Shown: positions 41,763 through 52,876 of the stretch, one piece after another
How the letters are laid out: the number at the start of each line of letters is the position of its first letter
How positions within the stretch are numbered: the stretch's first letter is position 1
Source of the DNA: Pomacea canaliculata
Lineage: Eukaryota; Mollusca; Gastropoda; Architaenioglossa; Ampullariidae
Direction: 5' to 3'
DNA: 64,000 nucleotides
Assembly: GCF_003073045.1 (NCBI RefSeq)
Contig: NC_037597.1
Coordinates: forward strand, 451,501 to 515,500
Notes under the pieces: generated by a model
The model's database searches: none
Seen by the model: the letters and a program-made list of their open reading frames with translations, nothing else
What the model was told of the DNA's origin: nothing
Translations under genes and position numbers: made by a program

Positions 41763-43287
41763 CTGTTCAAAAAAAAAAGAAAAAATATTACAAACATCCA
41801 TGTCAAATCAACTTTATGAACTAGATTTACACTTAGAAATAAAAAAGCCAATAACTTCATCCCCACATGTAATGCAGATTTCATAAACTTAAAATCAAAT
41901 ACAAATAAATGGCATTATCAAATGTTAATAAAATGCATGCTACAATCAGCACTTTTTCCTATATCAGTTGCTCCAAACTGAGTTTAGCATAATTCTCCCA
42001 TTACCTAAAAAAACATAAAACATAAAAATTCATTAAATGCTTACGTTCTCTCTTTCTGCGAATCTCCTCCCAGTGACGCTCATTTTCAGGGGAGTGAACT
42101 AAAGAAACAAAATTCATCATTAACTACATATACAAAATATAGTAAAGGAGAAGGAACAAGCCCTAACCCAATCCAAGAAATATGATAGGTAAAATGAATA
42201 TTATAGACCAGAAAATGTATCTGATCAGAAAATAAAATAACACTGTTTGTTTTGTGACTTTTTTCTATAACAGTACAAGAGAACTGATTAACAAAAAATG
42301 TAGTGACAACAAGACTGATGTAAGCTTTTGACTATCTAAACTACCTGTAGCTGTCTTTTCAAAAAAATGGTTAGTTTACTGCTGTACAAAAGTAAAGCAG
42401 GACCATACCTGCTTTGTGGATTGTGATAATTAAAGGAGACACACCCACTAGGGTGAAAGCAAGGAAGCGTATAAAACGACCATGTTTCCAGTGCCAGCGG
42501 TATGGAAACTGGGCCAACTTTGCAGAAATTGTGTAGGGATACTTCATCGGCTGGCCTCCTGCCGCAATCTAGAAACAAACAAACTCATGAGTTTATACAA
42601 ACCCTATTTTAGAATCTTCCATACCCCTTAGCCATACTGTGCTCCTACCTTTCACCACCATACAAAGACTGAGAGTTTCTGTTAATGTAGGAAAACGTGT
42701 GTATTTTTGGAAAAAAAAAAATTTTGTTGAACCATGTGAACATGCAGTGCAACTACTCTAACTTGGATATCAGGCCATAGTCAAATTATAAACCGTCTTT
42801 TCCCTCGGTATTCTTTTGACCTCTTAATAAAAAATCTAATAAACTAATTTTCAAACGACACCTGCTTATCACTCTGTTTTGTGTCTTCTGCTTCAGTTTA
42901 TGCAATATATTGTAAACATTATGTCCTTCAAACTCACTATAGACCTACTGCTTAGCATTTCGTTTAATATACAGTAAGGACTACTCTTTAAACGCTTATA
43001 CACTTTCTTTTCATTCTGCCTCCACAAACATCTCAATGCCACTGTGTAACTTGATCTACATATAAATTTTACATCAAAAGCAATCATTATCAAGAAAGGA
43101 ATGTCTTGAAGTTAAAATATGCATGTACTGCGAAGAGCCCGATAGCTGCTTGGTCATATTAAGCTGCAATACATCGTCCTCCAGCTCTGGATTTTATGAC
43201 TAGAGGGTTGCTCGTATTAAATGTCTTAAACATTTCTACCATAAAATGTCACCACGCCTGAAATATCAAGAGAAACTGGCTTACCAT
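41737..43287 (-). CDS. Unrecognised 80-aa single-pass membrane protein (complete, 4 exons)
   Basis: Coding exons 43287-43285 (only the ATG), 42568-42409, 42098-42045 and 41762-41737 join to 81 codons with consistent phases (0, 1, 1) and good GT-AG sites. The protein begins MIAAGGQPMKYPYTISAKLA, then QFPYRWHWKHGRFIRF, a hydrophobic span LAFTLVGVSPLIITI, and a charged tail with ENERHWEEIRRKRE and the end HSHFDPVH. The short length, a basic/aromatic segment before one membrane span and a charged C-terminus are typical of small mitochondrial inner-membrane or respiratory-complex accessory proteins, but I do not recognise the family and assign no function. If the ATG-only exon is wrong, the internal Met at residue 9 is the alternative start. 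Head-to-head with the LRR gene. Confidence 0.75.
42045..42098 (-). CDS. 80-aa membrane protein, exon 3
   Basis: Encodes (V)HSPENERHWEEIRRKRE. Acceptor TTTAG, donor GAAC|GTAAGC. Confidence 0.75.
42409..42568 (-). CDS. 80-aa membrane protein, exon 2
   Basis: Encodes IAAGGQPMKYPYTISAKLAQ, FPYRWHWKHGRFIRFLAFTL and VGVSPLIITIHKA. Acceptor TTTCTAG, donor AGCAG|GTATGG. Confidence 0.8.
43285..43287 (-). CDS. 80-aa membrane protein, exon 1 (ATG only)
   Basis: The exon ends ...CTCAACATG|GTAAGC, so only the start codon is coding here. A 5' exon ending in ATG is unusual but not rare. Confidence 0.6.
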
Positions 43288-43524
43288 GTTGAGAATCGTT
43301 TGCCAGAGGTCACCCACAGGAAACAGACTGAGGCTGACGTCACTTCCTTCTGTTTTGGGCTGTGATTACAGAGTAGTCGCTCTTGCGTGAGGAGACATTC
43401 TCAGCTACTGCTTGCCATCAGCCGATGTCTTGACAAGGAAATCTTTCCCGTTTAGGAAAAGTACGAAAAGATGTAACGCCTTAGACGATCAAATTTTAGT
43501 CCTTATCCAGAAGACGTCGACGTT
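43288..43524. promoter_or_regulatory. Bidirectional promoter between membrane-protein and LRR genes
   Basis: Only 237 bases separate the two start codons, which point away from each other. The interval contains TGACGTCACTTCC at 43335-43347: a full CRE palindrome overlapping an ETS core. It is CpG-bearing relative to its surroundings, with no TATA box evident. Confidence 0.65.
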
Positions 43525-43668
43525 ATGTCGGAGGTATTCCATGGTTTTGAACTTCTGCTTCTCGCTCGATTCCAGACGAACCCAGAGTTGTGGTACGAAT
43601 GGCGAGAAAAGATTTTATCCAAGGTTGGAGAAAAGGGACTCCTGGCAGACGAATGGGAAGATCTTGGG
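43525..43668 (+). CDS. LRR protein, exon 1 (start)
   Basis: 48 codons from the ATG at 43525, ending EKGLLADEWEDLG with donor GGG|GTATGC, phase 0. Confidence 0.8.
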
Positions 43669-46600
43669 GTATGCACTATACATACAGTTTTTTGCAATTA
43701 AAGAATTTCCTGCTATTAGCATCGACGTTTTAAGCTTATGTTTGACGCTGTTTGAACAGGATGCTAACAACAATAGATCACCACTCCTTTGCACATAATT
43801 TTCTCTTCGTGTCTGTGCATATATATACTCATTGCTTTGACGAGTTCATGTATGTGTCTTTTGAAAACATACTAGGGAAGTACAGTGTTTCCAGCATCAA
43901 CGTAGCGCAAACATTATTCCTTACTATTTCTAGTCATGTAACGGGATGAAACTTCCCAGCAGGACTAAACGTCTCGGTATAGTCTGCGCATGTTACTGAT
44001 AGTGAATGAAATTGTAAAACTCATGTTTAATTGATGCCTAATGATAACTCATGTTACATGCTAGAGCTGCTTGACAATGGGAAAGTAAACTAAGAATTTG
44101 GAATTCCATCTGAAATATGGCTTTATTGCTGAATCTGGGTAAATAAGGGCACCATATCAAATACTTTCCACTTGGCTCTTGCTAGAAATAAAATAACATT
44201 GTAAAAGCAAAATTATACAAGCATATTTTGAAAATATCAGCGTACTATTCAAAGGCACAGCAGCGAAACCAAACGTCTCGTCATGAAGCAAAGAAAAATA
44301 AAGCCTATCGGTCATGTGAATCTTCGATTGGCAGTTTACTTGAAATAAAAGTAAAGGACAAAACATTACAGGACATACGAAATAAATAACATTGCAAAAG
44401 CAAAATTATGCAACTCACAATATGCTTTGAGCTGGTTTTGATAAATAAACCCAAGAAAATGTTTACTAATCCATCGGAAGTTTGAACCGAGACGTTTAGT
44501 ACTGCTAGGACGTTTCATCCCGTTACACTGTCACGTGAGTTTTCCTTCTTGCGTTCTGGATGCAGATGCGTGATGCCATCATGTAGAAGCAATAGTCACC
44601 GGTACTCATTTTCACTTTAATTCTGCGTGCCACCCCAGTTTACTTGTTACTATATTCACTTCTTTTAACAATATAATAAAGCTATTAAGATATTTTGTTC
44701 GTTATTATTTTTTATAAACTTGCTCATTGTCAGTGAAAGGCAGACATTACTACACTACTACTACACTGAAAATTCAGGCGGTTGTTCAGTTTAATAAAAG
44801 TCAAAAGAATAACATGACGGGCTATGAATCCCTTTTATAATCTGATCAGAGTAAATAATGATAATGCTTTGGATTTTGCTCAGAAAAACATCTAGGTATT
44901 CACATTAAAGAGACATATTAATTTTTTTTAATTCAAGCCATAAAAACCATGATAAAACTGACAACAAAGAACTGTGATTGATATTGACACATGCACACAT
45001 TACAAACTTCATTTTGGGGGTGTCAGGTGGGGAGAGGAATTTGAGTTTACCTGCATGCACACACACAAACCTTAAGTATGCTGTGCCAAACCTTCAAAAT
45101 ATCAAAGCTACATATAAAATATTATATATTTATATTAACAAAAATTACATCTTAAGTCTTTAACTATGGTCTCCATACATAATGCAGAAAAATGAAAGGG
45201 ACAAAGACTGAAGTGTGCAGGTCAACCAAGGGCAAGGAAGGTGGCAAAACATAAATTCATGTAATTCAAGATCATCACATGGATAACAATGTAGCCAAAT
45301 AGACAGTGGCATGTGGTCAACCATGCTGTGGGTTGTGATTGATTTTAACTGATCAGCTTCCAAGTTATAGTAGGGTACATTGATCTCCATTCAGATGTAA
45401 TAAAAGTGTGATCTAGATGCTGGATGATTATGAAGATGCATACTTTCAGCACTTGAGACGCAAATGAGACATGGACAGCATACGAAGGACAGGATAAACA
45501 ACCATGCAGACATGTAATAAAAGACAATAACGATGCAAAGAGGAATCAGAGAATATATAGTAAGGACAGAGAGTTTCAGAATCTGCAAAAGACGACCAGG
45601 TGGATTAGTCAGTATATGGAAAAAGTAAAATAAATGGTTAGAATTCAACTATCAGTATGTGGATTGGTGTTGGGAGTAATCATCGTGGACCAGATGTGTT
45701 TTTAGTTCACTTTTAAAGGATTCGTTAGTGGCTAGGTGGCAGAATAGTAACTTGAAATTAAAATGTTATTCTTTCTTATTTTTAAGTTTATAGTCCTGAC
45801 TTGCTGTATATTTCCATTAAGCAAAGGTTTGCTAACCATTGTTCCATTTACAGGAAATGCCACAGAACCTGTGGTTTTTGTCAGTCACACTTCATCGACG
45901 ACAGCGCTACCTCATTCAGCTGATGAAGGAGGAAGTGGAGAGGGAATGTCAAAGAAGACTGCCCAAGTGTGGTGGTGAGATAAACATTACATGCTTTCTT
46001 TCATGCCAATTGATATTCATTAAGCCTTATTGTGCTGTCTGCATTCTGCACAGCAACAAAGGTCTCCCACTCATCTTTGACCAGCTCTTCTTGTCACATA
46101 TCTCAGTTGTTGTTTTCATATCTGAGTGGACTGTTCAGCATCAGGTTGTTTAAAAATGCTGTTTTTACTTTGATTTTTATTGGTGTTTAGGACTTGCATC
46201 TTCACTATTGCATGTCATAATATCTGTAGATACTGACACAATTTTATGAAAGATTTCTGTGTTGCTGTTTCTGTGACGTAAATTTATTTTTACAAGTTAG
46301 GGTTGTTAGCCCTAAGCTCAGCCTACTGATCTGGATGGTTGCTTGATCATGCTTTGTCTGGCCTTTTCTCTTTTTGGTGAGGGTTCAGTCACTTTATTGT
46401 CTCTTAGTCAGTTTAGCCCAAGTTAAAACCAAAGCAGTGATGACATAAGTATTGTCATACTGCTAGCAGACCCATGCATTGTTTGAATAATAAATGTAGT
46501 TATATATATAAAAAAAAAAATCTGGTCGCCTATTTACTAATTGGCGGAAGAAAAATGTTTTCCACTCACTGCTTTGGGTAAGCCTTGAATTGATGACCTT

Positions 46601-48396
46601 CCTTGAAGGGGACACTAAATGCACATCCACAAGCCTTGGTACTGCTCTTAGATGATAAGAACTGAATATTCTCACCAGTTGCCTGTTCACCACCTTTACC
46701 CTTGGTCACATTGAGGACATTTTTCTTTATACTAGCTTTATAATCATACCAATAGTGGTCTTTTAAAAGTTGCATCTTACAAGTAATTGGTATTTTTTTC
46801 AGAAACTTTGTTGTCACGCTATATGGTAAGCCATGGCTTCACTGAGCTTTATTTGGACAGCATGTATAAATATGGGGACGACAATAATCTTCCTAGAGAG
46901 GTGAAAACTACATCTACCTGGCATACTGTTACTCTTTCAGTTACTGAATAGCAACAGTTTACATATAAAAACAACACTTTCCTGAATAATGAATCACCTG
47001 GATGATTCCTAAAACTCTCCACATCAGATTGGAAACACTAATGTTAAATGTAAAATTATATGTGTGGGTATATATTAACATAATAATTTCATCACTTTTT
47101 TTATCTGTTCTGGAAACTAAAACAATGTTTTAATATACAGAGAAGAATTTTTTTTTAAATATAGAGGGTATCTTTAAAGCTTATTCCTGTTATCTTTAAT
47201 GCAGTTTCCATGGTCACAGGAGCTGTGTTCTCTGTTTCAGTTATTTCAGTGTCCAAATGTGCGGCTTCTTTCACTGAAGTATAACAGTCTTGACTACCTA
47301 CCTAGTGACATCGGTCGCATGCAGAGACTTGAGTATTTAGCACTGACCAACAACAAACTGCAGGTTAGGTCCATACCTCATACGTTGGTGTTTTGTCGTT
47401 CTCTGCGCACGCTTCTTCTGGACAACAATCTCTTGGATGCCTTGCCTGGTTTCTTGCTTCAGATGCCTTCAATTCACACAGTCCACCGCCATGGTAACCA
47501 CAACTATTTCAAGTCAACTTTCATGTGGTACCATACAGATGTTTACTATCGCATCATTCCAGTGATGTGTCATCCTTCAGCATCCATTCCTTTCAAAGAT
47601 CAGACTTTACAGTTCTGGGCAGCTAAAGCTATCATTGGATCAAAAAAAGACTTTTTCAGTGATGTGTGTGTGGCACCTGTTCTGAAGGACTACATTGCAG
47701 ATATTTATCAACTGTTCAATGTGTGTCACAACTGTAACAAAGCCACTTTGGGAAACTCTTTTGGTGAGTTATTTTTGTTGCAAGAGTAGTGACAACATCT
47801 CATTAGTACAAAACAACTGACTGTATGTTATGGTGACATCAGGTCACTGGTGTATGACTGGTGACAGAACAGTGATCAAAACAAAATTCTATTCTGATTT
47901 GTAGAGAATGTCAGTAATATATTGCTATTTTTAAAACTTGCGATAACTGCATTTATTTATTCCACCTCTTTTTCTTTCTCTCTCCCCAGCCCCCTTACAG
48001 AAACTTTTGATATTAAAAAGAACTTTGTCCTGTTTTATAGGTTATAAGGTAATCACCTTCAAGAATCCCTACCTTGGTAACACCTGTGTGCCATTTCAAC
48101 ACTGGGCCTGCTCTATAGACTGTGCAAAAGCACTGGAGATTCCTGCACGTATTGAGCAAATAGCAGCAGCTCAGGAACTTGACCGCCAATATGAAGAATA
48201 TGTACATGAATGCCAACGCAAATTCAACGCAACTAATCGAAACCGCTCTGTGCTTTCATGCAGGAATAGTCCATCTGGAAGAAAGTCAAGTCGAGTGTCA
48301 GGAATGCAGACAGAAATGACAAATTTTATGCTAGAGAATAATGGTTCAGAACCAGCTGAGGCAACCAGCCGGGGATGTGAATGTGTGATTTCTTAA
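43525..48396 (+). CDS. Leucine-rich-repeat protein with Cys-pair module and CaaX end (425 aa, 5 exons)
   Basis: Exons 43525-43668, 45854-45974, 46803-46900, 47205-47763 and 48041-48396 join in phase to 426 codons. The first ~120 residues are helical and charged, with no family I know (MSEVFHGFELLLLARFQTNP, then LWYEWREKIL). Two to three LRRs follow (NVRLLSLKYNSLDYLPSDIG, RLEYLALTNNKL, SLRTLLLDNNLLDALP), then HRHGNHNYFKSTFMWYHTD. A C-terminal module has VCHNCNK and, about 35 residues on, WACSIDCAKALEIP, two Cys pairs likely to bind zinc. The order 'LRRs, helix, CxxC/CxxxC ... CSxxC' recalls LRRC58, but the N-terminus differs, so I give no symbol. The protein ends RGCECVIS: CVIS is a CaaX prenylation box with a second Cys two residues earlier that could be palmitoylated. 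Confidence 0.85.
43941..44523. mobile_element. Inverted-repeat element with TA target duplication (583 bp)
   Basis: Ends ACGGGATGAAAC and GTTTCATCCCGT flanked by TA at 43939-43940 and 44524-44525. The inverted repeat extends imperfectly for about 37 bases (..CTAAACGTCTCGG / CCGAGACGTTTAG..). A ~33-base internal direct repeat (AACATTGYAAAAGCAAAATT) occurs at about 44190 and 44388. It looks like a non-autonomous Tc1/mariner-type element in intron 1 of the LRR gene. Confidence 0.82.
44526..45853. other. LRR gene intron 1, remainder
   Basis: No coding signal in sense. Contains CACACACA runs near 45057 and a sequence near 45640-45740 that may belong to a dispersed repeat. Confidence 0.35.
45854..45974 (+). 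CDS. LRR protein, exon 2
   Basis: Encodes EMPQNLWFLSVTLHRRQRYL and IQLMKEEVERECQRRLPKCG. Acceptor TTTACAG, donor GGTG|GTGAGA, exit phase 1. Confidence 0.8.
46803..46900 (+). CDS. LRR protein, exon 3
   Basis: Completes Glu, then TLLSRYMVSHGFTELYLDSM, YKYGDDNNLPRE. Acceptor TTTTTTTCAG, donor GAG|GTGAAA. Confidence 0.78.
47205..47763 (+). CDS. LRR protein, exon 4 (LRR core)
   Basis: Carries all LRRs and the first Cys pair (NVCHNCNK). Acceptor AATGCAG before FPWSQELCSLFQLFQCP, donor TTTTG|GTGAGT. An ATG two codons upstream (47199) in the same frame lies within the intron and is not the start. Confidence 0.88.
48041..48396 (+). CDS. LRR protein, exon 5 (stop)
   Basis: Encodes YKVITFKNPYLGNTCVPFQH, WACSIDCAKALEIPARIEQI, a helical AAQELDRQYEEYVHECQRKF segment, a Ser/Arg-rich stretch and CVIS then TAA. 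Acceptor TTTTATAG. Confidence 0.88.
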
Positions 48397-49860
48397 AGGT
48401 AACAGATGTCTTTTGGTGTCAAAATGAATGTCGACATGAAGATTCTTCTGGTTTCTGGTATCATTATTGTTAAAAAAAGGTTAAATGATGTGTTTTCAGC
48501 GAGAAATTTAAAATGCTATACCCATCAGAAAGCAGAACAAAATCATTTAAACACTTCTTTATTTATTACTTTTTACAAAAATTCATTTTTCTCCCACAGA
48601 GGAGCATCTCGTTGTACATAATGGAATTTATTTATTCATTATGCAAGATCTGTCTGCACTTTACCTGTGAAATTGTGAGAAACTAGCACCGGAATGTTTT
48701 GTTATATTTCGTATTTATTTCTTTTAAGGTTATAAATTCCATTGTGCTTGTTTCGTGACCATCATGTCTCTCATGTTAAGAAGAAAAAAAAAAACGCTGA
48801 ATGAAGTTAACTGCAAATAGCAGAAGCAGAAAGTGGGGCAGACCTTTAGCTGTTATGACATTCTATACAAGGGTATCGTTTTATGATGTCAGTTGGTTGC
48901 AGTACATTTCCTGTTTCACTTTGCCTTGAAAAACTGAGATTAAAAGGCTAGTAAAGTGTTCTTGTTACTTTTTTTTTTCATAAGCATCTGTGTACAGGAT
49001 TATGGCAGCATCTTGGCTGTCCAACAGCAGCATATTTTAATAGCTTTTTGAGGGATCTGCTGCCAAAGCACATTTTAAAATGCCTTTTCTTGTGTTTTTC
49101 TTGCCGTGTACTAACTCACAACCAAAAGCAGCAAAGTTTTAGTGTAAAAGTGAATTCCTGTTATATTTTGAAATCCATGTGAGGCTCAAGAGACTGTATA
49201 ATATGAATTTGTTCCTTCCATATCAAAATCTAACAAATGCACTATTCCCTGCTTAATACAAAGGACAATTTTGACAAATATTACACAGAAATAAAACCTG
49301 AAGTGACATGAATCATTGAAATAACTCACAGATTATGTCTTTTTTTTATGTACGTAACAGTTATATTGTTGAGAGAGAGATAAAGGTTTTACTGAGATGT
49401 ACATTATGAAAATTCTACTCTACTTAGTAAGACTTGATAAAGTCCCTTTGAGCTATGGAGTTTCCACATATGGCTCAGGTTTGGTAAGATGCTTTTGGGC
49501 AGTCCCAAGAAATCAGTGTAAGAATTGTTCATTTGTAATAACATGTTGTAAAGAAATGGTTTAAATTGTGGAATACATAAAAATTTAAAACAATTGGTGC
49601 ATATTTTCAACATTAATTTATAATCATGTGATCTCTATTGAAATGTAATTTATTGCTGTTAAACTGTATCATGATGGCTTGGCAAGAACTAAAAAAGCAT
49701 TAATTTGTTGCACATTCTGTTTTATTAAGTAGACATTTGTCCTGGTCATTGCATGCAATCTGCATGCCTATTTACTGCCTGCAATATAAAATCGCATACA
49801 TAGATCTTAAAACCATTTGTCCTCAACATACCAAGAATAAAGATTTTATGACTGTGAAAT
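48397..49860 (+). other. Probable 3' untranslated region of the LRR gene
   Basis: AT-rich with no LINE or SINE. An AATAAA at about 49837 (AAGAATAAAGATTTTATG) is a candidate polyadenylation signal; earlier AATAAAA near 49291 is another. The exact end is not determinable. Confidence 0.4.
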
Positions 49861-49984
49861 TTGTGCTGTGTACATACTTTGATTGCATGAATTGTGTATG
49901 GTCATATTTTTAAAAAGGTAAATTTTGTCTTTATTAATGTGTCTTATATAAATGGTACAAACTTTTATATTTTTGTGCAGTTAT

Positions 49985-50690
49985 ACTCGTGTGTGTGCTT
50001 GCCTGCAACAGTGGGAGTCAGCTATGGTTGCACTTAGACAGGTGGCAATAACATGTTGCAGGCTCTCACAGACACAGACCCACAACCAGTGGACAGGAAG
50101 AACCAGAGATCTATTGAATGGTATGCACATTGAGGATGTACAGAGTTTCAAATACCTGGGAGTGACACTCTCAAAGGATGGCATTTGTGCGGCGGACATT
50201 CACCAGAGAATCCCAGCAGCAATGGTGAGGTTGAAGAAGATAGGGAACAGCAGGATTATAAGCTTCACAACCAAACTGAAGCTCTACAAGTCCCTGGTCA
50301 CTTTGGTCATCTTGCTGTGAAACATGGACCCTGTTAAATAGACACAGAGAGACAGATCCAGGCATTCGAGATGAAATACTTTCAGAGACTGCTCCACATC
50401 TCTTACAGGGAACAGAAGACATTCATTCACAGCCTGGTCACCAACTTGCTCGATCCTCAGGAACCTCTGCTCACCACATTCAAGTGGCAAAAACTGATTT
50501 GGTTTGGATTTGTCATTTGACACACTGCCCAAGACAGTCCTCCAAGGATGTATGGAGGCAAACAGAAGAAGTGGTAGCTGAGTAACCTCGAGGAGTGGAC
50601 AGGGTGTCAGATGGGAGAACTGAAAGGGCACAGAACAAGTGCAGCCGGCGCACCTACACCACTGTTGCAGCAACTCATGCCCACCCGACA
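49985..50690 (+). mobile_element. LINE family D RT C-terminal remnant
   Basis: A plus-strand frame reads LLNGMHIEDVQSFKYLGVTL, SKDGICAADIHQRIPAAMVR, LKKIGNSRIISFTTKLKLYK, SLVTLVILL, then after stops sequences like RRHSFTAWSPTCSILR and WFGFVI-type. This is the post-FADD region of an RTE-like RT (V.SFKYLGA.LSKDG...EI..RI..A). Multiple stops. A family S SINE abuts its 3' end. Confidence 0.7.
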
Positions 50691-50696
50691 ACTGGT

Positions 50697-50890
50697 CACA
50701 GTTGCGGGGAGGGAATTAAAGTTTATTGCCGAGCCAGCAACTAAGGCTTCATCCCAGCATAGCAGCCAGCCCTGTAAACAGATGCCACATGCAGAAAAAG
50801 AACTGTGCCCAAAATGAGATCTGAACCCAGGAGAGCCAATCATTACTTTATTGGTGACAGTCGCTAACAATTGTGCCACTGGACTGCCCA
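50697..50890 (-). mobile_element. SINE family S, copy 4
   Basis: Plus strand: GAGCCAGCAACTAAGGCTTC, CAGCCCTGTAAACAGATGCC, ATCTGAACCCAGG, GCTAACAATTGTGCCACTGG. Reverse reading gives A-box AGTGGCACAATTGTTAGCGA and B-box CTGGGTTCAGATCTC. Confidence 0.75.
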
Positions 50891-51665
50891 TGGCAGTTAA
50901 GGGATAGAGTCTGTGTTATGAAGAAAAAATTGTGATATTTATGTAATGACAATACTACAATTACGTAGCTAAAGCTATCACATCATTTGACAGTTCTTAT
51001 AATCTTAATTTCTTTTTTTGACATGAAATGCTTGGTAATTTTGTGTGCGTGTGTAGCTAGTCTGTGAAAATCTGTTTGCAGTGTCATTGTGATAGTTTTA
51101 CACTTAACAGCTCATTTATTCTATTTCTTTATTTATTGATCCCTTGACTGGTAGCACTTAACAAACAGTTACATTGATCTGCTGGTACTGGTTGTTGAAG
51201 GAACAGTGATACAGTGGCTTACAAGGTTCTGGTCTTGATGTTTCTGCAACAGTCCACTACCACACACTGGTTTCTGAAAAACAGATTCTTGAGAACCATA
51301 GTGAATAAATGCATGGGTTTGTGATTGTATTTTTTTTATGATAGTGGGTCACTTCTGTGTCACATAGCTTGGCCTTGAAATGATAAGATAAAATAAAACT
51401 CAAAATACTAGTCAAAGGTGATAATCACATTGCATCAAAATGAAGCTTAGGCAGGTGAAAATAAACTGGAAATTGATGCACAGTGATGGCTATCATTATT
51501 ATAATTGGTGATTACATTTAATCTTGATTGACTGTGAGAGCACCCTAATGATCTTATCAGCTACTTTTAATTCTGTGGAAGTTTGACAAATGACAAGATC
51601 CTTGTTACCTATAAGTATTACAGTACAGATGAGGCTTTAAGATTACATTTATTCTCTCACATCAC
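50891..51665. other. Intergenic, nothing recognised
   Basis: AT-rich sequence between two retroelements. No coding signal. Confidence 0.4.
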
Positions 51666-51673
51666 GTACAAAC

Positions 51674-52868
51674 GAGAGTCTGAAGAAGGCACTAGACAAG
51701 AGACTGAGACCAGAACAAGCAGGGTTTCGCCAGGATAGGTCATACATTGACCACATTGCCACCCTCCGTATCATCATTTAGCAGTCTACTGAGTGGCAGT
51801 CCTCCCTCTATATAACTTTTGTGGACCTTGAGAAGGCATTCTACAGTGTAGACAGGGACGTCACCTGGAGGCTGATCCACTATAGCATTCCACCTAAGCT
51901 CACCAACATTACCAAGGGGTTGTACGAAAACTCGTCCTGCCAAGTTATCCACAACAGCAAACTCACTTAACCTTTTGTAATGAAGACCGGAGTAAGAAAG
52001 AGTTAAATATTATCACCAACAATCTTTCTGCTGGTCATAGACTGGATTATGTGCAAGACAACAACACCGGTATCCAGTGGACCTTCACCAAACAGCTAGA
52101 GGACCTGGACTTTGCAGATAACATTAGTCTCCTATCTCATCAGCAACAACATGCACAAACTAAACTAAGTAAGCTAGCAGAGGAAGCAGAGAAGACTGGC
52201 TTAAAGGTCAAGAAAGAAGACCAAAGTGATGAGAATCAACAGCAAGCAGGATCTCTCAATCCAACTTCTAGGAGAGAACATCCTGGAAACAAATCTGGGG
52301 AGCATTGTCAACAAGGAAGGTGGACCATAAACAAGGCCAGACATGCTTTCAACAGCCTACGCCCCATCTGGAACTCCCAAGTATTATCCTTCCACAGTAA
52401 GACCCGCATCTTCGACACCAGTGTGAAGGCAGTCCTACTGTATAGTTATGAAACCTAGAGAGTGACAAACACCATCAATAACAAACTGCAGACCTTTACC
52501 AACCAATGCCTACGCCATATTCTGGGAATAAGAAGGCCTGAAAAGATCTCCAACAGCAGCCTGTGGAAAAGAACCAACCAGAATGCCACTAGCCAAGACA
52601 TCACAAAGCACAAATGGGGCTGGATAGGACACACCCTGTGCAAACCAGCTGACACCATGGCCAGGCAGGCACTTGACTGGAATCCTCAGGGGAAGAAGAG
52701 AGTTTGGAGACTGAAGCAGACTTGGAAAAGAACAGTAGAAGAGCGAGGCAAAGGACATGGGAAGCACATGGGCCCAACTGAGTAGGACAGCCTAAAACTG
52801 GATCTGCTGGCAAGGTGTTGCTGCAGCCCTATGCACCTCTAGAAGTAACAAGGAATAGACATAAACAT
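51674..52868 (+). mobile_element. LINE family C, copy 2 (5'-truncated, degenerate)
   Basis: Starts within RT: RPEQAGFRQDRSYIDHIATL, TFVDLEKAFYSVDRDVTWRL (block A), [24 protein letters not shown] (catalytic FADD changed to FADN), KISNSSLWKRTNQ, HKWGWIGHTLCK. Stops and frame slips. The family tail (CCCTATGCACC, AAGTAACAAGGAATAGAC) ends it. Eight-base GTACAAAC at 51666-51673 and 52869-52876 is a likely TSD. Confidence 0.82.
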
Positions 52869-52876
52869 GTACAAAC

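Noticed and set aside
43412..43798. 128-codon frame from 43412
   Set aside because: It overlaps the promoter and exon 1 of the LRR gene in another frame; the exon 1 frame has phase-consistent downstream exons.
47199..47204. In-frame ATG just before LRR exon 4 as the start of a shorter protein
   Set aside because: It overlaps the polypyrimidine/acceptor ATGCAG, and three upstream exons join in correct phase with good splice sites.
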